From Yoonia sp. (GTDB lineage: Bacteria; Pseudomonadota; Alphaproteobacteria; Rhodobacterales; Rhodobacteraceae), in assembly GCA_020627605.1 (NCBI GenBank), contig JAHDGO010000011.1, positions 1 through 17,432 on the forward strand: a stretch of 17,432 nucleotides of DNA, given 5' to 3'. Both the position numbers and the translations under genes were made by a program. This document shows, in pieces, positions 1-6,852 of the stretch (positions are counted from its first letter, which is position 1; each line of letters opens with the position of its first letter). Below the pieces are notes generated by a model. That model saw nothing but the letters and a program-made list of their open reading frames with translations, did not search any database and was not told where the DNA came from.

Positions 1-36
1 GGGCCTTTTGCTTTGTCAGGTGGGTCAAGATCCACC

Positions 37-729
37 TTACCCCAGATAATCCGCCAAAGCAGGCGGCGGATCATCAAGAACATCAGCTGTCGGCGCAGGT
101 GGGTGCAGCGCACCATCTGCGACCACCGCAATCTGATCGGCGATGCGCCGCGCGTCATCGGGATCATGGGTAATCATCACAACCGTCTTGCCCGCCCCGA
201 TCAGCGTGTTGGCAACCAGATCCAGCATGTCCTGCTTCAGTGCAGGTCCAAGGGCGGCAAAGGGTTCGTCCAGCAACACCAGCGGGCGATCCGCCACCAG
301 CACACGGGCGAGGGCCACCCGGCTTTGCTGCCCGCCTGAGAGTGCACCGGGCTTGCGATCTGTGAAACCCTCCAGCCCCACGGCACCCAATGCGTTATCG
401 ACCGTCACCCTTTGATCGGTTGATAGCCGCAGATCAGGGCGCAGCCCCAGCCCGACGTTCTGCGCCGCACTGAGATGCGGAAAGAGGTTGTTGTCCTGAA
501 ACAGCATCGCCGCAGGGCGTTTGCCGGGGGCCAACCCGGTGATGTCCTGCCCATCCCACAGCACGCGGCCCGCCGCCGGTCGCAGAAACCCCGCCACAGC
601 CGATAGCAGTGTTGATTTTCCGGCGCCTGACGGCCCCATGACCACCGTGACCTTGCCACGGGCAAGGCTTTCATCCGCTGTCAGACGAAAACTGCCTAGC
701 GCCAGCACCAGTTTGTCAAAGGTCAGCAT
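37..729 (-). CDS. thiQ: Thiamine/TPP ABC transporter ATP-binding protein ThiQ
   Basis: This is the ATPase that energises uptake of thiamine and its phosphates through the inner membrane, together with ThiP and ThiB. The protein has 230 residues, the usual size for ThiQ, and shows a complete ABC ATPase: Walker A GPSGAGKST at residues 32-40, Q-loop Gln78, signature LSGGQ at 130-134, Walker B VLLDEP at 151-156 and the switch His188 in THD. I chose the ATG at 729 (MLTFDKL) because family members begin just before this beta strand. The open frame extends upstream to 825, but that part lies inside thiP and looks like translated thiP antiframe sequence. The start overlaps the thiP stop by 14 bp, so translation is probably coupled. 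The role rests on the operon context (thiB, thiP, TPP riboswitch); by itself the protein could only be called a small-molecule importer ATPase. Confidence 0.93.
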   Translation of the reverse strand: MLTFDKLVLALGSFRLTADESLARGKVTVVMGPSGAGKSTLLSAVAGFLRPAAGRVLWDGQDITGLAPGKRPAAMLFQDNNLFPHLSAAQNVGLGLRPDLRLSTDQRVTVDNALGAVGLEGFTDRKPGALSGGQQSRVALARVLVADRPLVLLDEPFAALGPALKQDMLDLVANTLIGAGKTVVMITHDPDDARRIADQIAVVADGALHPPAPTADVLDDPPPALADYLG

Positions 730-2245
730 TGGCGCGCCCTCCCCGGTCGCAGATCCAGAACAGCGCAAGGCTGATCGCCAGAAGAAGCAGACCAGCACTC
801 GCCGCGGCCTCCATCCGGTAGGCACCCATCAGGCGGTACATGGCCAGCGGCAGCGTTTCTTCGGCCTCTCCCGCAAAGAGCGCAACCACGCCAAGATCAC
901 CCATCGACAGCGCCGCTGCCAGCCCCGCGGCAAAACCGAGCGGGCGGCGCATCCGTGGCAGCACCACCAGCCGCAGCCAGCCCCAGCCGCGCATATCAAG
1001 TGAGGCGGCCAAACGCCCATAGTCGCGGCTGATCTGCTCTGCCGCTGGCGCAATACTGCGCAAGGCAAAGGGCAGTGCCAGTGTCGCGTTGACCAGCATC
1101 GTCACCACCAGCGCCAGATCGGACGGACGGACGAACGGGAAGACAATCAGAAACGCGCCCGTCCCCACCACCAGACCAGAGGTTGCAAGTGGCAAGACCC
1201 CGATGATCGATGACAGCACCCCACCGCGCAAAGCCAGTGCCAGCGCCATACCAACACAGAGCACCGCCGCACCGATGGCGACAAGAACAGAGCGCAGCGC
1301 GGCGGCCCAGATCGACACCGGCATCTCGGCCAGCCCCGGCAGGCCGCGTGCCACGACCATGGCAAGTGGCACCAGCAGAAACAGCGCCGCAGCGGCGATC
1401 ATCAGATAGTCGGCCCATGCATGGGAAGTGTCCCAGCGCTGGACCACACGGTCCAACCCTGCGCCAGTCACATCGCGACCGGCCAACCGCCATGCCAGCA
1501 GGGCCGCCAACACGCACAGACCAAACTGGATGCAGGCCAAAAGCGCCGCGCGCCCCAGATCAAAATCGAACCGCAGTGCCTGATAGATCGCCAGTTCCAC
1601 AGTGGTCGCGCGTGGCCCGCCACCCATCGTCAGCGCGACAGCAAAACTGGTCAGGCAGATCAGAAAAATCACCAGAAATGTACCGGGCACTGTCGCCCGC
1701 AACATCGGCCATTCCAGCAGGCGACCGACAGGGGCGTTCAGGCTCGCGGCCAGACGAAACCGCTCTGCCGGGATTGAAAGCCAGCCTTGCAGGATAAACC
1801 GGATCGCCAAGGGCAGGTTGAAAAACACATGGGCCAGCACGACACCATGCAGCCCGAATATCGACAGGGGCGGCAGACCCAATGCGGCCAGCAGGCTGTT
1901 GAATATCCCCTCGCGCCCAAAGACGGCCAACAGCCCAAGAACCGCAACGATGACGGGCAGCAGAAACGGCGCGCCCAGCAGCGTGATCAACAGCCCGCGA
2001 CCGACAAAGCGCCGTCGCGCCAGCGCGCGCGCCACCGGGATGGCCAGCACAACGCTGATCAGCGCCGACAGGATGGCCTGCCACACTGTGAACCTGACTG
2101 CGGCCCAGTCGGCAGGTGACACCCCGCCAGACCACTCCGCCCGCCAACCGACGGCGGCTAGCGTGCCCAGCGTCAGCAACAGCACCAGCGCCGCCGTAGC
2201 GGCGCCGGGCCAGCGTGGCGCTATTGCGACAGCGCCGTGCGCCAT
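716..2245 (-). CDS. thiP: Thiamine/TPP ABC transporter permease ThiP
   Basis: This is the inner-membrane channel of the thiamine importer. The 509-residue protein is a fused double permease: two binding-protein-dependent transport (MetI-like) domains in tandem, each with several hydrophobic helices, about twelve membrane segments in all. Each half has an EAA-type loop that contacts the ATPase: one around IPAERFRLAASLNAP in the first half, and one around ISRDYGRLAASLDMRGWG in the second. This fused form is typical of ThiP. The ATG at 2245 lies inside the 3' end of thiB and gives a 25-bp overlap. No in-frame start closer to the thiB stop is visible, and the hydrophobic first helix begins shortly after this Met. 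Its stop overlaps thiQ by 14 bp. Control should be through the TPP riboswitch at the head of the operon. Confidence 0.93.
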   Translation of the reverse strand: MAHGAVAIAPRWPGAATAALVLLLTLGTLAAVGWRAEWSGGVSPADWAAVRFTVWQAILSALISVVLAIPVARALARRRFVGRGLLITLLGAPFLLPVIVAVLGLLAVFGREGIFNSLLAALGLPPLSIFGLHGVVLAHVFFNLPLAIRFILQGWLSIPAERFRLAASLNAPVGRLLEWPMLRATVPGTFLVIFLICLTSFAVALTMGGGPRATTVELAIYQALRFDFDLGRAALLACIQFGLCVLAALLAWRLAGRDVTGAGLDRVVQRWDTSHAWADYLMIAAAALFLLVPLAMVVARGLPGLAEMPVSIWAAALRSVLVAIGAAVLCVGMALALALRGGVLSSIIGVLPLATSGLVVGTGAFLIVFPFVRPSDLALVVTMLVNATLALPFALRSIAPAAEQISRDYGRLAASLDMRGWGWLRLVVLPRMRRPLGFAAGLAAALSMGDLGVVALFAGEAEETLPLAMYRLMGAYRMEAAASAGLLLLAISLALFWICDRGGRANADL

Positions 2246-3210
2246 TCGTCCAATGCCGCATCGCGAACCGCTGCGGCATCCTCGGCCGACAACAACAGCG
2301 CCTTTTCTGGGGTGAGCAATGTTTCAAACCCCGCTGGCAATCCGCCCTCTGGCGTGACGGCGGGATACATCCAGTTGGTGGTTGGAATCACGCTTTGAAA
2401 CGCGTCAGAGACCATGAAGGCCAGAAACTGATCCGCCAGTTCCGGCTGATCGGTACCAGCGACCTTTCCGGCCACCTCCACCTGCATGTAATGACCCTCG
2501 TCAAAGCCCCAAGCGGTTTTGCTGGCGTCCTCTTCGGCAATCAGGTGATAGGCGGGCGAGGTGGTGTAGGACAGCACTGCGTCAGCCTCGCCTTCCAGAA
2601 ACATACCATAAGCCTCTGACCAGCCGGGGGTGACGGTGACGATATTGTCGGCCAGCGCGTCCCAGATCGCTGGGGCCTCATCGCCGTAAGCGGCCTTGAC
2701 CCACATCAGCAGGCCCAGACCGGGCGTGGATGATCGCGGGTCCTGAATGACGATCTGCGTGTCGCTTTCCGCCAGCGCCTTCAGTGATCCCGGACTGTCG
2801 GTGCCGGCGGCGGCGACAAAGGCGAAATAACCCCAGTCAAACGGCAGAAACTCTGCGTCGTCCCATGCGATCGGCAAATCCAGATCAGCCGTGACACCAT
2901 GCGGGGCGAAAAGCCCGGTTTCACGCGCGGCGGCGGTCAGGTTGGTATCCAGCCCCAGCACGATATCGGCATCGGTGCGCGGGCCTTCCAGTTGCAGACG
3001 CGCCAGCAGGGCGGCACCGTCACCGGCACCGACAAATTGCAGATCGCAGGCGCAGACCTCTTCAAATGCCGCCTCGACGGCGGGGCCGGGGCCCCATTCG
3101 GTGACAAAACTGTCGTAGGTCATGATTTGCAGCACCGGGGTCTCGGCCAATGCGCCTGTGGCGCAAAGGGCAAGTCCCGTAACAGCTGGCAGATAGGTTG
3201 TGGTCTTCAT
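2221..3210 (-). CDS. thiB: Thiamine/TPP ABC transporter substrate-binding protein ThiB
   Basis: This is the periplasmic receptor that binds thiamine, thiamine monophosphate or TPP and delivers it to ThiP-ThiQ. The 329-residue precursor starts with a Sec signal peptide: Lys2, then a hydrophobic run, with an ALA-ET cleavage site after about residue 22. The mature part opens with LQIMTYDSFV, a typical ThiB beginning, and continues as a two-lobed binding protein (for example the WMYP motif near the C-terminus). I placed the start at 3210 because a strong GGAGGAT Shine-Dalgarno sits just upstream and the signal peptide follows directly. The frame stays open to 3297, but that stretch is riboswitch and leader. 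First gene of thiBPQ; it overlaps thiP by 25 bp. Confidence 0.94.
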   Translation of the reverse strand: MKTTTYLPAVTGLALCATGALAETPVLQIMTYDSFVTEWGPGPAVEAAFEEVCACDLQFVGAGDGAALLARLQLEGPRTDADIVLGLDTNLTAAARETGLFAPHGVTADLDLPIAWDDAEFLPFDWGYFAFVAAAGTDSPGSLKALAESDTQIVIQDPRSSTPGLGLLMWVKAAYGDEAPAIWDALADNIVTVTPGWSEAYGMFLEGEADAVLSYTTSPAYHLIAEEDASKTAWGFDEGHYMQVEVAGKVAGTDQPELADQFLAFMVSDAFQSVIPTTNWMYPAVTPEGGLPAGFETLLTPEKALLLSAEDAAAVRDAALDEWRTALSQ

Positions 3211-3212
3211 CG

Positions 3213-3220
3213 TATCCTCC
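3213..3220 (-). promoter_or_regulatory. thiB Shine-Dalgarno, predicted riboswitch target
   Basis: GGAGGATA is read on the minus strand and ends two bases before the thiB ATG. It decides the thiB start over the longer open frame. It is complementary at 7 of 8 positions to the UAUCCCCC part of the tract at 3239-3247, so the riboswitch could hide it. Confidence 0.75.
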
Positions 3221-3238
3221 AAATGCGACGGGCGGATT

Positions 3239-3247
3239 GGGGGGATA
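3239..3247 (-). promoter_or_regulatory. Putative anti-Shine-Dalgarno element of the TPP riboswitch expression platform
   Basis: On the minus-strand transcript this reads UAUCCCCCC, between the aptamer and the thiB start. It can pair with the thiB Shine-Dalgarno GGAGGAUA at 3213-3220 (7 of 8 pairs). Its C6 run can instead pair with the G6 run at 3334-3339, which forms the 5' strand of aptamer helix P2. TPP binding would stabilise P2, free the C6 run and so mask the ribosome site. This is read from complementarity only; no folding was computed. Confidence 0.45.
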
Positions 3248-3259
3248 GCGGATGTGCTA

Positions 3260-3346
3260 AACCTTCCCTCCGCCGGTCTTAACCGGTTCAGGTTCAACGG
3301 GTCCGCGCAACGCGCATCTCAGCCATGGATTGGCCCCCCGAGGTGT
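3260..3346 (-). ncRNA. TPP riboswitch (THI box) controlling thiBPQ
   Basis: The minus strand carries the THI-box landmarks in order: a CGGGGGG P2 strand near 3340, the invariant GGCTGAGAT around 3317-3325, GACCCG pairing back to P2, then GAACCTGAACCGG, a short hairpin whose arms are ACCGGTT and GACCGG, and GAGGGAAGG closing the aptamer. The outer P1 helix can form from ACCT and AGGT at the two ends. It lies 50 nt upstream of thiB, in the position where TPP riboswitches control thiamine uptake genes. There is no hairpin followed by a T run between aptamer and gene, which favours translational control over a terminator. Confidence 0.93.
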
Positions 3347-3390
3347 GACAACAGGTAGTGCGGAAGCATGGCAGGGGCAAGCGAAACCTC

Positions 3391-3419
3391 TTGAGCCTCA
3401 TTCCCGCCCCCGCTAGACC
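3391..3419 (+). promoter_or_regulatory. Possible sigma-70-type promoter of aroC
   Basis: TTGAGC at 3391-3396 and TAGACC at 3414-3419 are separated by 17 bases, which is the right geometry for a housekeeping promoter. Transcription would start near 3426, just before the AAGGAAAGG ribosome site of aroC. The -10 box is poor, so this is a tentative call. Confidence 0.35.
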
Positions 3420-3445
3420 CGGACGGCAAGGAAAGGGCGCACCCC

Positions 3446-4552
3446 ATGTCGATCAACAGTTTTGGCCATCTGTTCCGCTTCACCACCTGGGGTGAAAGCC
3501 ACGGGCCCGCCCTGGGGGCGACGGTCGATGGCTGCCCGCCTGGTGTGCCGCTTGAAGCAGAGATGATCCAGCAGTGGATGGACAAGCGCCGCCCCGGCCT
3601 GAACAAGAACACCACCCAGCGGAATGAGCCTGATGCGGTCAAGATCCTCTCTGGCGTGTTTGATGGACAGACGACCGGCACCCCCATTCAGCTGATGATC
3701 GAAAACACCGACCAGCGGTCGAAGGATTACGGCGATATCGCCAATACCTTCCGCCCCGGCCATGCCGACATCACCTACCACCAGAAATACGGGCTGCGTG
3801 ACTATCGCGGCGGTGGCCGTTCCTCTGCCCGCGAAACAGCAGCCCGCGTGGCGGCAGGTGGCGTGGCGCGCGAAGCGATCAGACAGATTGCGCCCAATGT
3901 GCAGATCAAGGGTTACATGACCCAGATGGGCACCAAACAGATTGACCGCGCACGCGTCGATTGGGCTGAGATTGATCGCAACGATTTCTTCTGCCCCGAT
4001 GCCGAAGCCGCCAAGGAATGGAACGACTATCTGGCGTGGCTCCGCAAGGACGATCACAACTCTGTCGGGGCCATCATCGAGGTGGTGGCGCGCGGCGTGC
4101 CTGCGGGTATCGGCGCGCCAGTCTACGCCAAGCTCGACACCGATCTGGCCGCCGCGATGATGTCGATCAATGCCGTCAAAGGCGTCGAGATTGGCGAGGG
4201 GATGGCAGCAGCGGCCCTGACCGGCCGCGACAACGCCGATGAGATCTACATGGGCAATGACGGGCAACCGGCCTATGCGTCAAACCATGCTGGCGGCATC
4301 CTTGGCGGGATCAGCACGGGACAGGACGTGGTGGTGCGTTTTGCCGTCAAACCCACGTCATCCATCCTCAGCCCGCGCAAGTCGATCCGCATGGACGGCA
4401 CAGCGACAGAGGTGATCACCAAAGGCCGCCACGATCCTTGCGTCGGCATCCGCGCCGTCCCGGTGGGTGAGGCAATGATGGCCTGCGTGATCCTTGACCA
4501 CCTGCTGCTGGACCGTGGGCAAACCGGCGGGGTGCGCGGGCAGATCGGCTAG
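3446..4552 (+). CDS. aroC: Chorismate synthase
   Basis: Chorismate synthase converts 5-enolpyruvylshikimate 3-phosphate to chorismate, the last step of the shikimate pathway, in the cytoplasm with reduced FMN as cofactor. The 368-residue length is normal. The first family signature GESHG is at residues 16-20, and the second, [12 protein letters not shown], at 119-130. His19 and His106 (in RPGHAD) sit at the positions of the conserved catalytic histidines. The C-terminal [18 protein letters not shown] corresponds to the third signature. The start at 3446 is preceded by AAGGAAAGG with good spacing, and the next residues (SINSFGHLF) match the family N-terminus. The gene diverges from thiB and converges on the exporter gene; the two stop codons share CTAG at 4549-4552. 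A long antisense frame inside it is a coding shadow. Confidence 0.97.
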   Translation: MSINSFGHLFRFTTWGESHGPALGATVDGCPPGVPLEAEMIQQWMDKRRPGLNKNTTQRNEPDAVKILSGVFDGQTTGTPIQLMIENTDQRSKDYGDIANTFRPGHADITYHQKYGLRDYRGGGRSSARETAARVAAGGVAREAIRQIAPNVQIKGYMTQMGTKQIDRARVDWAEIDRNDFFCPDAEAAKEWNDYLAWLRKDDHNSVGAIIEVVARGVPAGIGAPVYAKLDTDLAAAMMSINAVKGVEIGEGMAAAALTGRDNADEIYMGNDGQPAYASNHAGGILGGISTGQDVVVRFAVKPTSSILSPRKSIRMDGTATEVITKGRHDPCVGIRAVPVGEAMMACVILDHLLLDRGQTGGVRGQIG

Positions 4553-5412
4553 GCCTGTTTCGACAACTGCACCGCCAGAATACCCCCGGCGATGATCGCG
4601 ACACCCAGCACGTCCAGCACACCGATCCGTTCGCCGAGCAGCGCAGCAGCAATGGCGACGCCTAAAAAAGGGTTGAGAAAGTGAAAGGTCGAGGCTTTGA
4701 CCGCACCGATCCGCCCGACCAGCAGGAACCAGACCAGCGTCGCCGCCAGTCCCGGCACCAGCGTCGTATAGACAAAGGCCACGATCAACTGCCAGTTCCA
4801 TGTGATCGTCAGCTCTTCCAGCGCAAGCCCGACTGGCCACAACATCGCGCTTCCGACCAGCATTTGCAGGCCTACGATCATCAGAACATTGCCGCCGGAC
4901 GATGCCCCCAAAACCGCCATGGTTGCCACGGTCAGTGACGCGACACCGATGATGCAAAGGATCAGACCAAACGGATCAACACCGCCTTGCAACCGCGCAC
5001 CCATAATCAAGACAACACCCACAAGGCCAGCGACCAGTCCGGCGATGCCCAGCGGTCGCACCTTTGTCCCAAATACCAGCCAACCGGCGAGCGCCACAAG
5101 CAGGGGCATGGTCGAGGCAATGATCGCGGCAAGCGAGGCCGGGATCGTCTGCATCGCAACAAAATTCAGGCCAAGATAAAGCGCGTTCTGACAGATGCCA
5201 AAGATCAGGACACCGGTCCATTGGCGGCGGCTGAGCCGCGCGGACTGGCCCAGCAGCCAGGCCAAAGCCACGCCAATCAACCCGGAAATCAGAAACCGCA
5301 GCGCCAGCGCCGACAAGGGCGGCGCATATTCAACGATCACACGGGCAGAGGTAAAGGCCGATGACCACATCAGCGCAAAGGCAAGGCCCATCAGGATTGC
5401 TTTGATATCCAC
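4549..5412 (-). CDS. EamA/DMT-family exporter (drug/metabolite transporter)
   Basis: This inner-membrane protein has about ten hydrophobic segments arranged as two EamA repeats. The first runs from about [17 protein letters not shown] to VLIMGARL; the second ends in [20 protein letters not shown], the characteristic end of EamA transporters. Members export amino acids or other small metabolites; the substrate cannot be read from sequence. I prefer the GTG start at 5412 (287 residues, [10 protein letters not shown]) because AGGAGG lies five bases upstream and family members start close to the first helix. An ATG at 5475 would add 21 residues without a good ribosome site. The gene is divergent from the ArsR-type regulator, which may control it, and it is convergent with aroC with overlapping stops. 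Confidence 0.88.
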   Translation of the reverse strand: MDIKAILMGLAFALMWSSAFTSARVIVEYAPPLSALALRFLISGLIGVALAWLLGQSARLSRRQWTGVLIFGICQNALYLGLNFVAMQTIPASLAAIIASTMPLLVALAGWLVFGTKVRPLGIAGLVAGLVGVVLIMGARLQGGVDPFGLILCIIGVASLTVATMAVLGASSGGNVLMIVGLQMLVGSAMLWPVGLALEELTITWNWQLIVAFVYTTLVPGLAATLVWFLLVGRIGAVKASTFHFLNPFLGVAIAAALLGERIGVLDVLGVAIIAGGILAVQLSKQA

Positions 5413-5414
5413 AT

Positions 5415-5420
5415 GTGCCT
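5415..5420 (-). promoter_or_regulatory. Ribosome binding site that fixes a GTG start for the EamA exporter
   Basis: Reading leftward, AGGAGG is followed by CACAT and then GTG at 5412-5410. The consensus site and five-base spacing favour this GTG over the upstream in-frame ATG at 5475. Confidence 0.7.
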
Positions 5421-5497
5421 CCTTCAGTGCTGCTGTTATCGACGGAAACGCGTGTGATGCAAACAGCAAGTTCATGCGCGTCGTATTGATAAACCAG

Positions 5498-5525
5498 TTG
5501 CTTAATTAACATGTTGTTTTATTAA
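5498..5525 (+). promoter_or_regulatory. Possible promoter of the arsR-type gene, with AT-rich operator-like repeats
   Basis: TTGCTT at 5498-5503 and TATTAA at 5520-5525 are 16 bases apart. The stretch contains the palindromes TTAATTAA (5502-5509) and AACATGTT (5508-5515), and the inverted pair TTAAT/ATTAA (5502-5506 and 5521-5525). It is much more AT-rich than its surroundings and lies between two divergent genes, where an ArsR-family repressor would be expected to bind. Transcription would start very near the ATG at 5532, which implies a leaderless message. No binding data; tentative. Confidence 0.4.
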
Positions 5526-5531
5526 TGACCT

Positions 5532-5870
5532 ATGGACTCATCGCCAAACCTGGACGCTGTTTTTGCAGCACTCGCCAATCCCACCCGCCGGGCAATCCTC
5601 GCGCGGCTGGTCGCAGGCGAGGCGTCGGTGAACACATTGGCCGCCCCGTTTGAGATGAGCCTGCCGGCAATCTCAAAACACATCCGCGTGCTGGAAACGG
5701 CGGGGCTGATCACACGGGGGCGCGACGCACAGTTCAGACCCTGCGCGCTGAACCCCGATGCCTTGCGGCAGGTCGCCAACTGGACGGACCAGTACCGGCA
5801 CATCTGGGATGTTCGCTTTGACGCGATGGATCGCATTCTGAAATCAACAAAGGACACCGAAAATGGCTGA
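5532..5870 (+). CDS. ArsR-family winged-helix transcriptional regulator
   Basis: A 112-residue DNA-binding regulator. The N-terminus DAVFAALANPTRRAILARL is typical of the ArsR subgroup that partners AHSA1 genes. The recognition helix lies at about residues 43-53 (SLPAISKHIRVL), followed by a wing around GLITRGRDAQFRP. There is no pair of cysteines in the metal-site helix (no CXC before the recognition helix), so metal sensing is unlikely. The ATG at 5532 has no evident Shine-Dalgarno; the only alternative nearby ATG (5525) is out of frame. The gene overlaps the next by 8 bp, which marks a two-gene operon. It probably represses its own operon and perhaps the divergent exporter, but the ligand is unknown. 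Confidence 0.9.
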   Translation: MDSSPNLDAVFAALANPTRRAILARLVAGEASVNTLAAPFEMSLPAISKHIRVLETAGLITRGRDAQFRPCALNPDALRQVANWTDQYRHIWDVRFDAMDRILKSTKDTENG

Positions 5871-6345
5871 TGCACAGGACTGGGTAAAGATTGAACGCCG
5901 CTTTGATGCCCCGATCGACAAGGTCTGGGCCATGTGGACAGAGGCCGCGCTGTTCCAAAGCTGGTACGGACCCATGGGCATGACCGTGCCAACAGCCGAG
6001 ATGGACGTCACGGTTGGCGGCACCCGCAAGATCTGCATGGAAATGCAGCGCCCTGATGGCAACATGCAAATGTGGTTCACCGGGGTCTACAAAGAGATCA
6101 GCCAGCCATCGCGACTTGTCTACACAGAGGCCATGTGCGACGCCGATGGCGTGATCATCCCGCCGCAAAAGATGGGAATGCCCGAAGGCACACCAGAGGT
6201 GACAGAAGTGATCGTGACCCTGCAAGCAGAGGGCGATCAGACGGTCATGACCATGGTGCATGTCGGCGTGCCGGACGGATCGCCCGGCGCCGGTGGCTGG
6301 GGTCAGGCCTTTGACAAACTGGCAGAGGTGTTGTCGGCCGCATAG
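5863..6345 (+). CDS. SRPBCC (AHSA1/START-like) domain protein
   Basis: The 160-residue protein has the AHSA1-like SRPBCC pattern: ERRFDAPIDKVWAMWTEAALFQSWYGP near the N-terminus, then a GGTRKICMEM strand, a FTGVYKEI strand with SRLVYTE, and a C-terminal helix GGWGQAFDKLAEVL. The fold forms a deep hydrophobic pocket that may bind a small ligand; no reaction can be assigned. The name refers to similarity to the activator of Hsp90 ATPase and should not be taken as function. AAGGA at 5850-5854 is eight bases before the ATG, and the start lies inside the end of the ArsR gene. ArsR-SRPBCC pairs are common in soil and marine bacteria. A strong terminator follows. Confidence 0.88.
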   Translation: MADAQDWVKIERRFDAPIDKVWAMWTEAALFQSWYGPMGMTVPTAEMDVTVGGTRKICMEMQRPDGNMQMWFTGVYKEISQPSRLVYTEAMCDADGVIIPPQKMGMPEGTPEVTEVIVTLQAEGDQTVMTMVHVGVPDGSPGAGGWGQAFDKLAEVLSAA

Positions 6346-6366
6346 CCTGCGCCAACTGCCAACGCA

Positions 6367-6401
6367 AAAGGGCTGCCCGCTGGGGCAGCCCTTTCTTTTT
6401 C
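6367..6401 (+). terminator. Rho-independent terminator, probably bidirectional
   Basis: GGGCTGCCC (6370-6378) and GGGCAGCCC (6383-6391) form a perfect 9-bp stem with a GCTG loop, extended by AAA/TTT, followed by CTTTTTC on the plus strand. It ends the ArsR-SRPBCC operon. In the other direction it lies 29 bp past the HU stop and has a shorter run (TTTT), so it may serve that gene too. Confidence 0.9.
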
Positions 6402-6429
6402 GTCAGCTCGGGCGCGTTGCGCCGCTCGC

Positions 6430-6720
6430 TTAGCCGTTGACGCTGTCTTTCAGCGCCTTTGCGATTGTCATTTTGACAACCTTGTCGGCTTCTTTCTTGA
6501 TCTGTTCGCCGGTGGCAGGGTTGCGCACCATACGCTCTGGCCGCTCGCGGCAGTAGATTTTGCCCACACCTGGCAGTGTGACAGCACCGCCGCCGGCCAC
6601 TTCACGCGTGATGATACCTGTGACCGCATCCAGCGCAGCACCTGCATTTTTCTTGTCCATGCCTGTTTCTTCGGCCAGCGCAGTTACAAGCTGCGCCTTT
6701 GTCATTGGTTTTGTCGCCAT
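6430..6720 (-). CDS. HU-family nucleoid DNA-binding protein
   Basis: A 96-residue histone-like protein of the HU/IHF family, which bends DNA as a dimer. The N-terminal helices (TKAQLVTALAEETGMDKKNAGAALDAV) and the beta-arm motif MVRNPATGE (about residues 64-72, the RNPxTG arm that intercalates into the minor groove) are clear, followed by the amphipathic C-terminal helix. I start it at 6720 (MATKPMTKAQ) because GAGGGAG lies about ten bases upstream; six further residues upstream are possible in the open frame. It is more likely a HU-type than an IHF subunit, but paralogues exist in this order and I do not assign a symbol. Monocistronic, with its own promoter region and a terminator beyond the stop. 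Confidence 0.92.
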   Translation of the reverse strand: MATKPMTKAQLVTALAEETGMDKKNAGAALDAVTGIITREVAGGGAVTLPGVGKIYCRERPERMVRNPATGEQIKKEADKVVKMTIAKALKDSVNG

Positions 6721-6741
6721 TTTACTGGTCTCCCTCAAATT

Positions 6742-6756
6742 GCCCAGCAGTTGGGC
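6742..6756 (-). promoter_or_regulatory. Small hairpin in the HU mRNA leader
   Basis: GCCCA and TGGGC flank a five-base loop, just upstream of the HU ribosome site (GAGGGAG near 6730-6736). It could influence message stability or translation. Short and of unknown function. Confidence 0.3.
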
Positions 6757-6768
6757 CTATTACCACGC

Positions 6769-6798
6769 CATATAACGGCATCTTGTGTGGCCACACAA
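6769..6798 (-). promoter_or_regulatory. Candidate HU promoter overlapping a perfect 16-bp palindrome
   Basis: TTGTGTGGCCACACAA at 6783-6798 is a perfect palindrome. Read leftward, its first half gives a -35-like TTGTGT (6798-6793), and TATATG (6774-6769) stands 18 bases further on as a weak -10. Transcription would begin around 6760 and include the small hairpin. A symmetric sequence overlapping the -35 is the usual position for a repressor site. The protein that would bind is unknown. Confidence 0.45.
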
Positions 6799-6819
6799 CG
6801 ATTAGTGTATGTTTATAAG

Positions 6820-6848
6820 GGAAAATTGCACTTTTTTGGCGATTTTCC
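6820..6848 (-). terminator. AT-rich inverted repeat after amn, possible terminator
   Basis: GGAAAATTGC (6820-6829) and GCGATTTTCC (6839-6848) are inverted with one imperfect pair and a nine-base loop. It starts four bases beyond the amn stop codon. The stem is AT-rich and the following T run on the minus strand is interrupted (CCCTTAT), so termination efficiency is uncertain. It separates the amn transcript from the HU promoter. Confidence 0.4.
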
Positions 6849-6852
6849 GCGG

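Noticed and set aside
19..36. Inverted GGTGG/CCACC just beyond the thiQ stop as a terminator
   Set aside because: The stem is only five pairs and no T run follows on the minus strand before the window ends, so it cannot be called a terminator.
3211..3297. Upstream extension of thiB to the ATG at 3297
   Set aside because: It would place the riboswitch 3' end in coding sequence and bury the signal peptide; the Shine-Dalgarno and the Sec signal both support 3210.
3413..4267. 284-codon minus-strand open frame opposite aroC
   Set aside because: It mirrors chorismate synthase codons. The apparent His/Gly-rich protein has no family resemblance, and the frame runs past the aroC start into the promoter region.
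6806..6819. TATAAG (6814-6819) as a rightward -10 element downstream of the palindrome
   Set aside because: There is no plus-strand gene to the right (amn and ade are both minus) and no matching -35 box at 17 bases.
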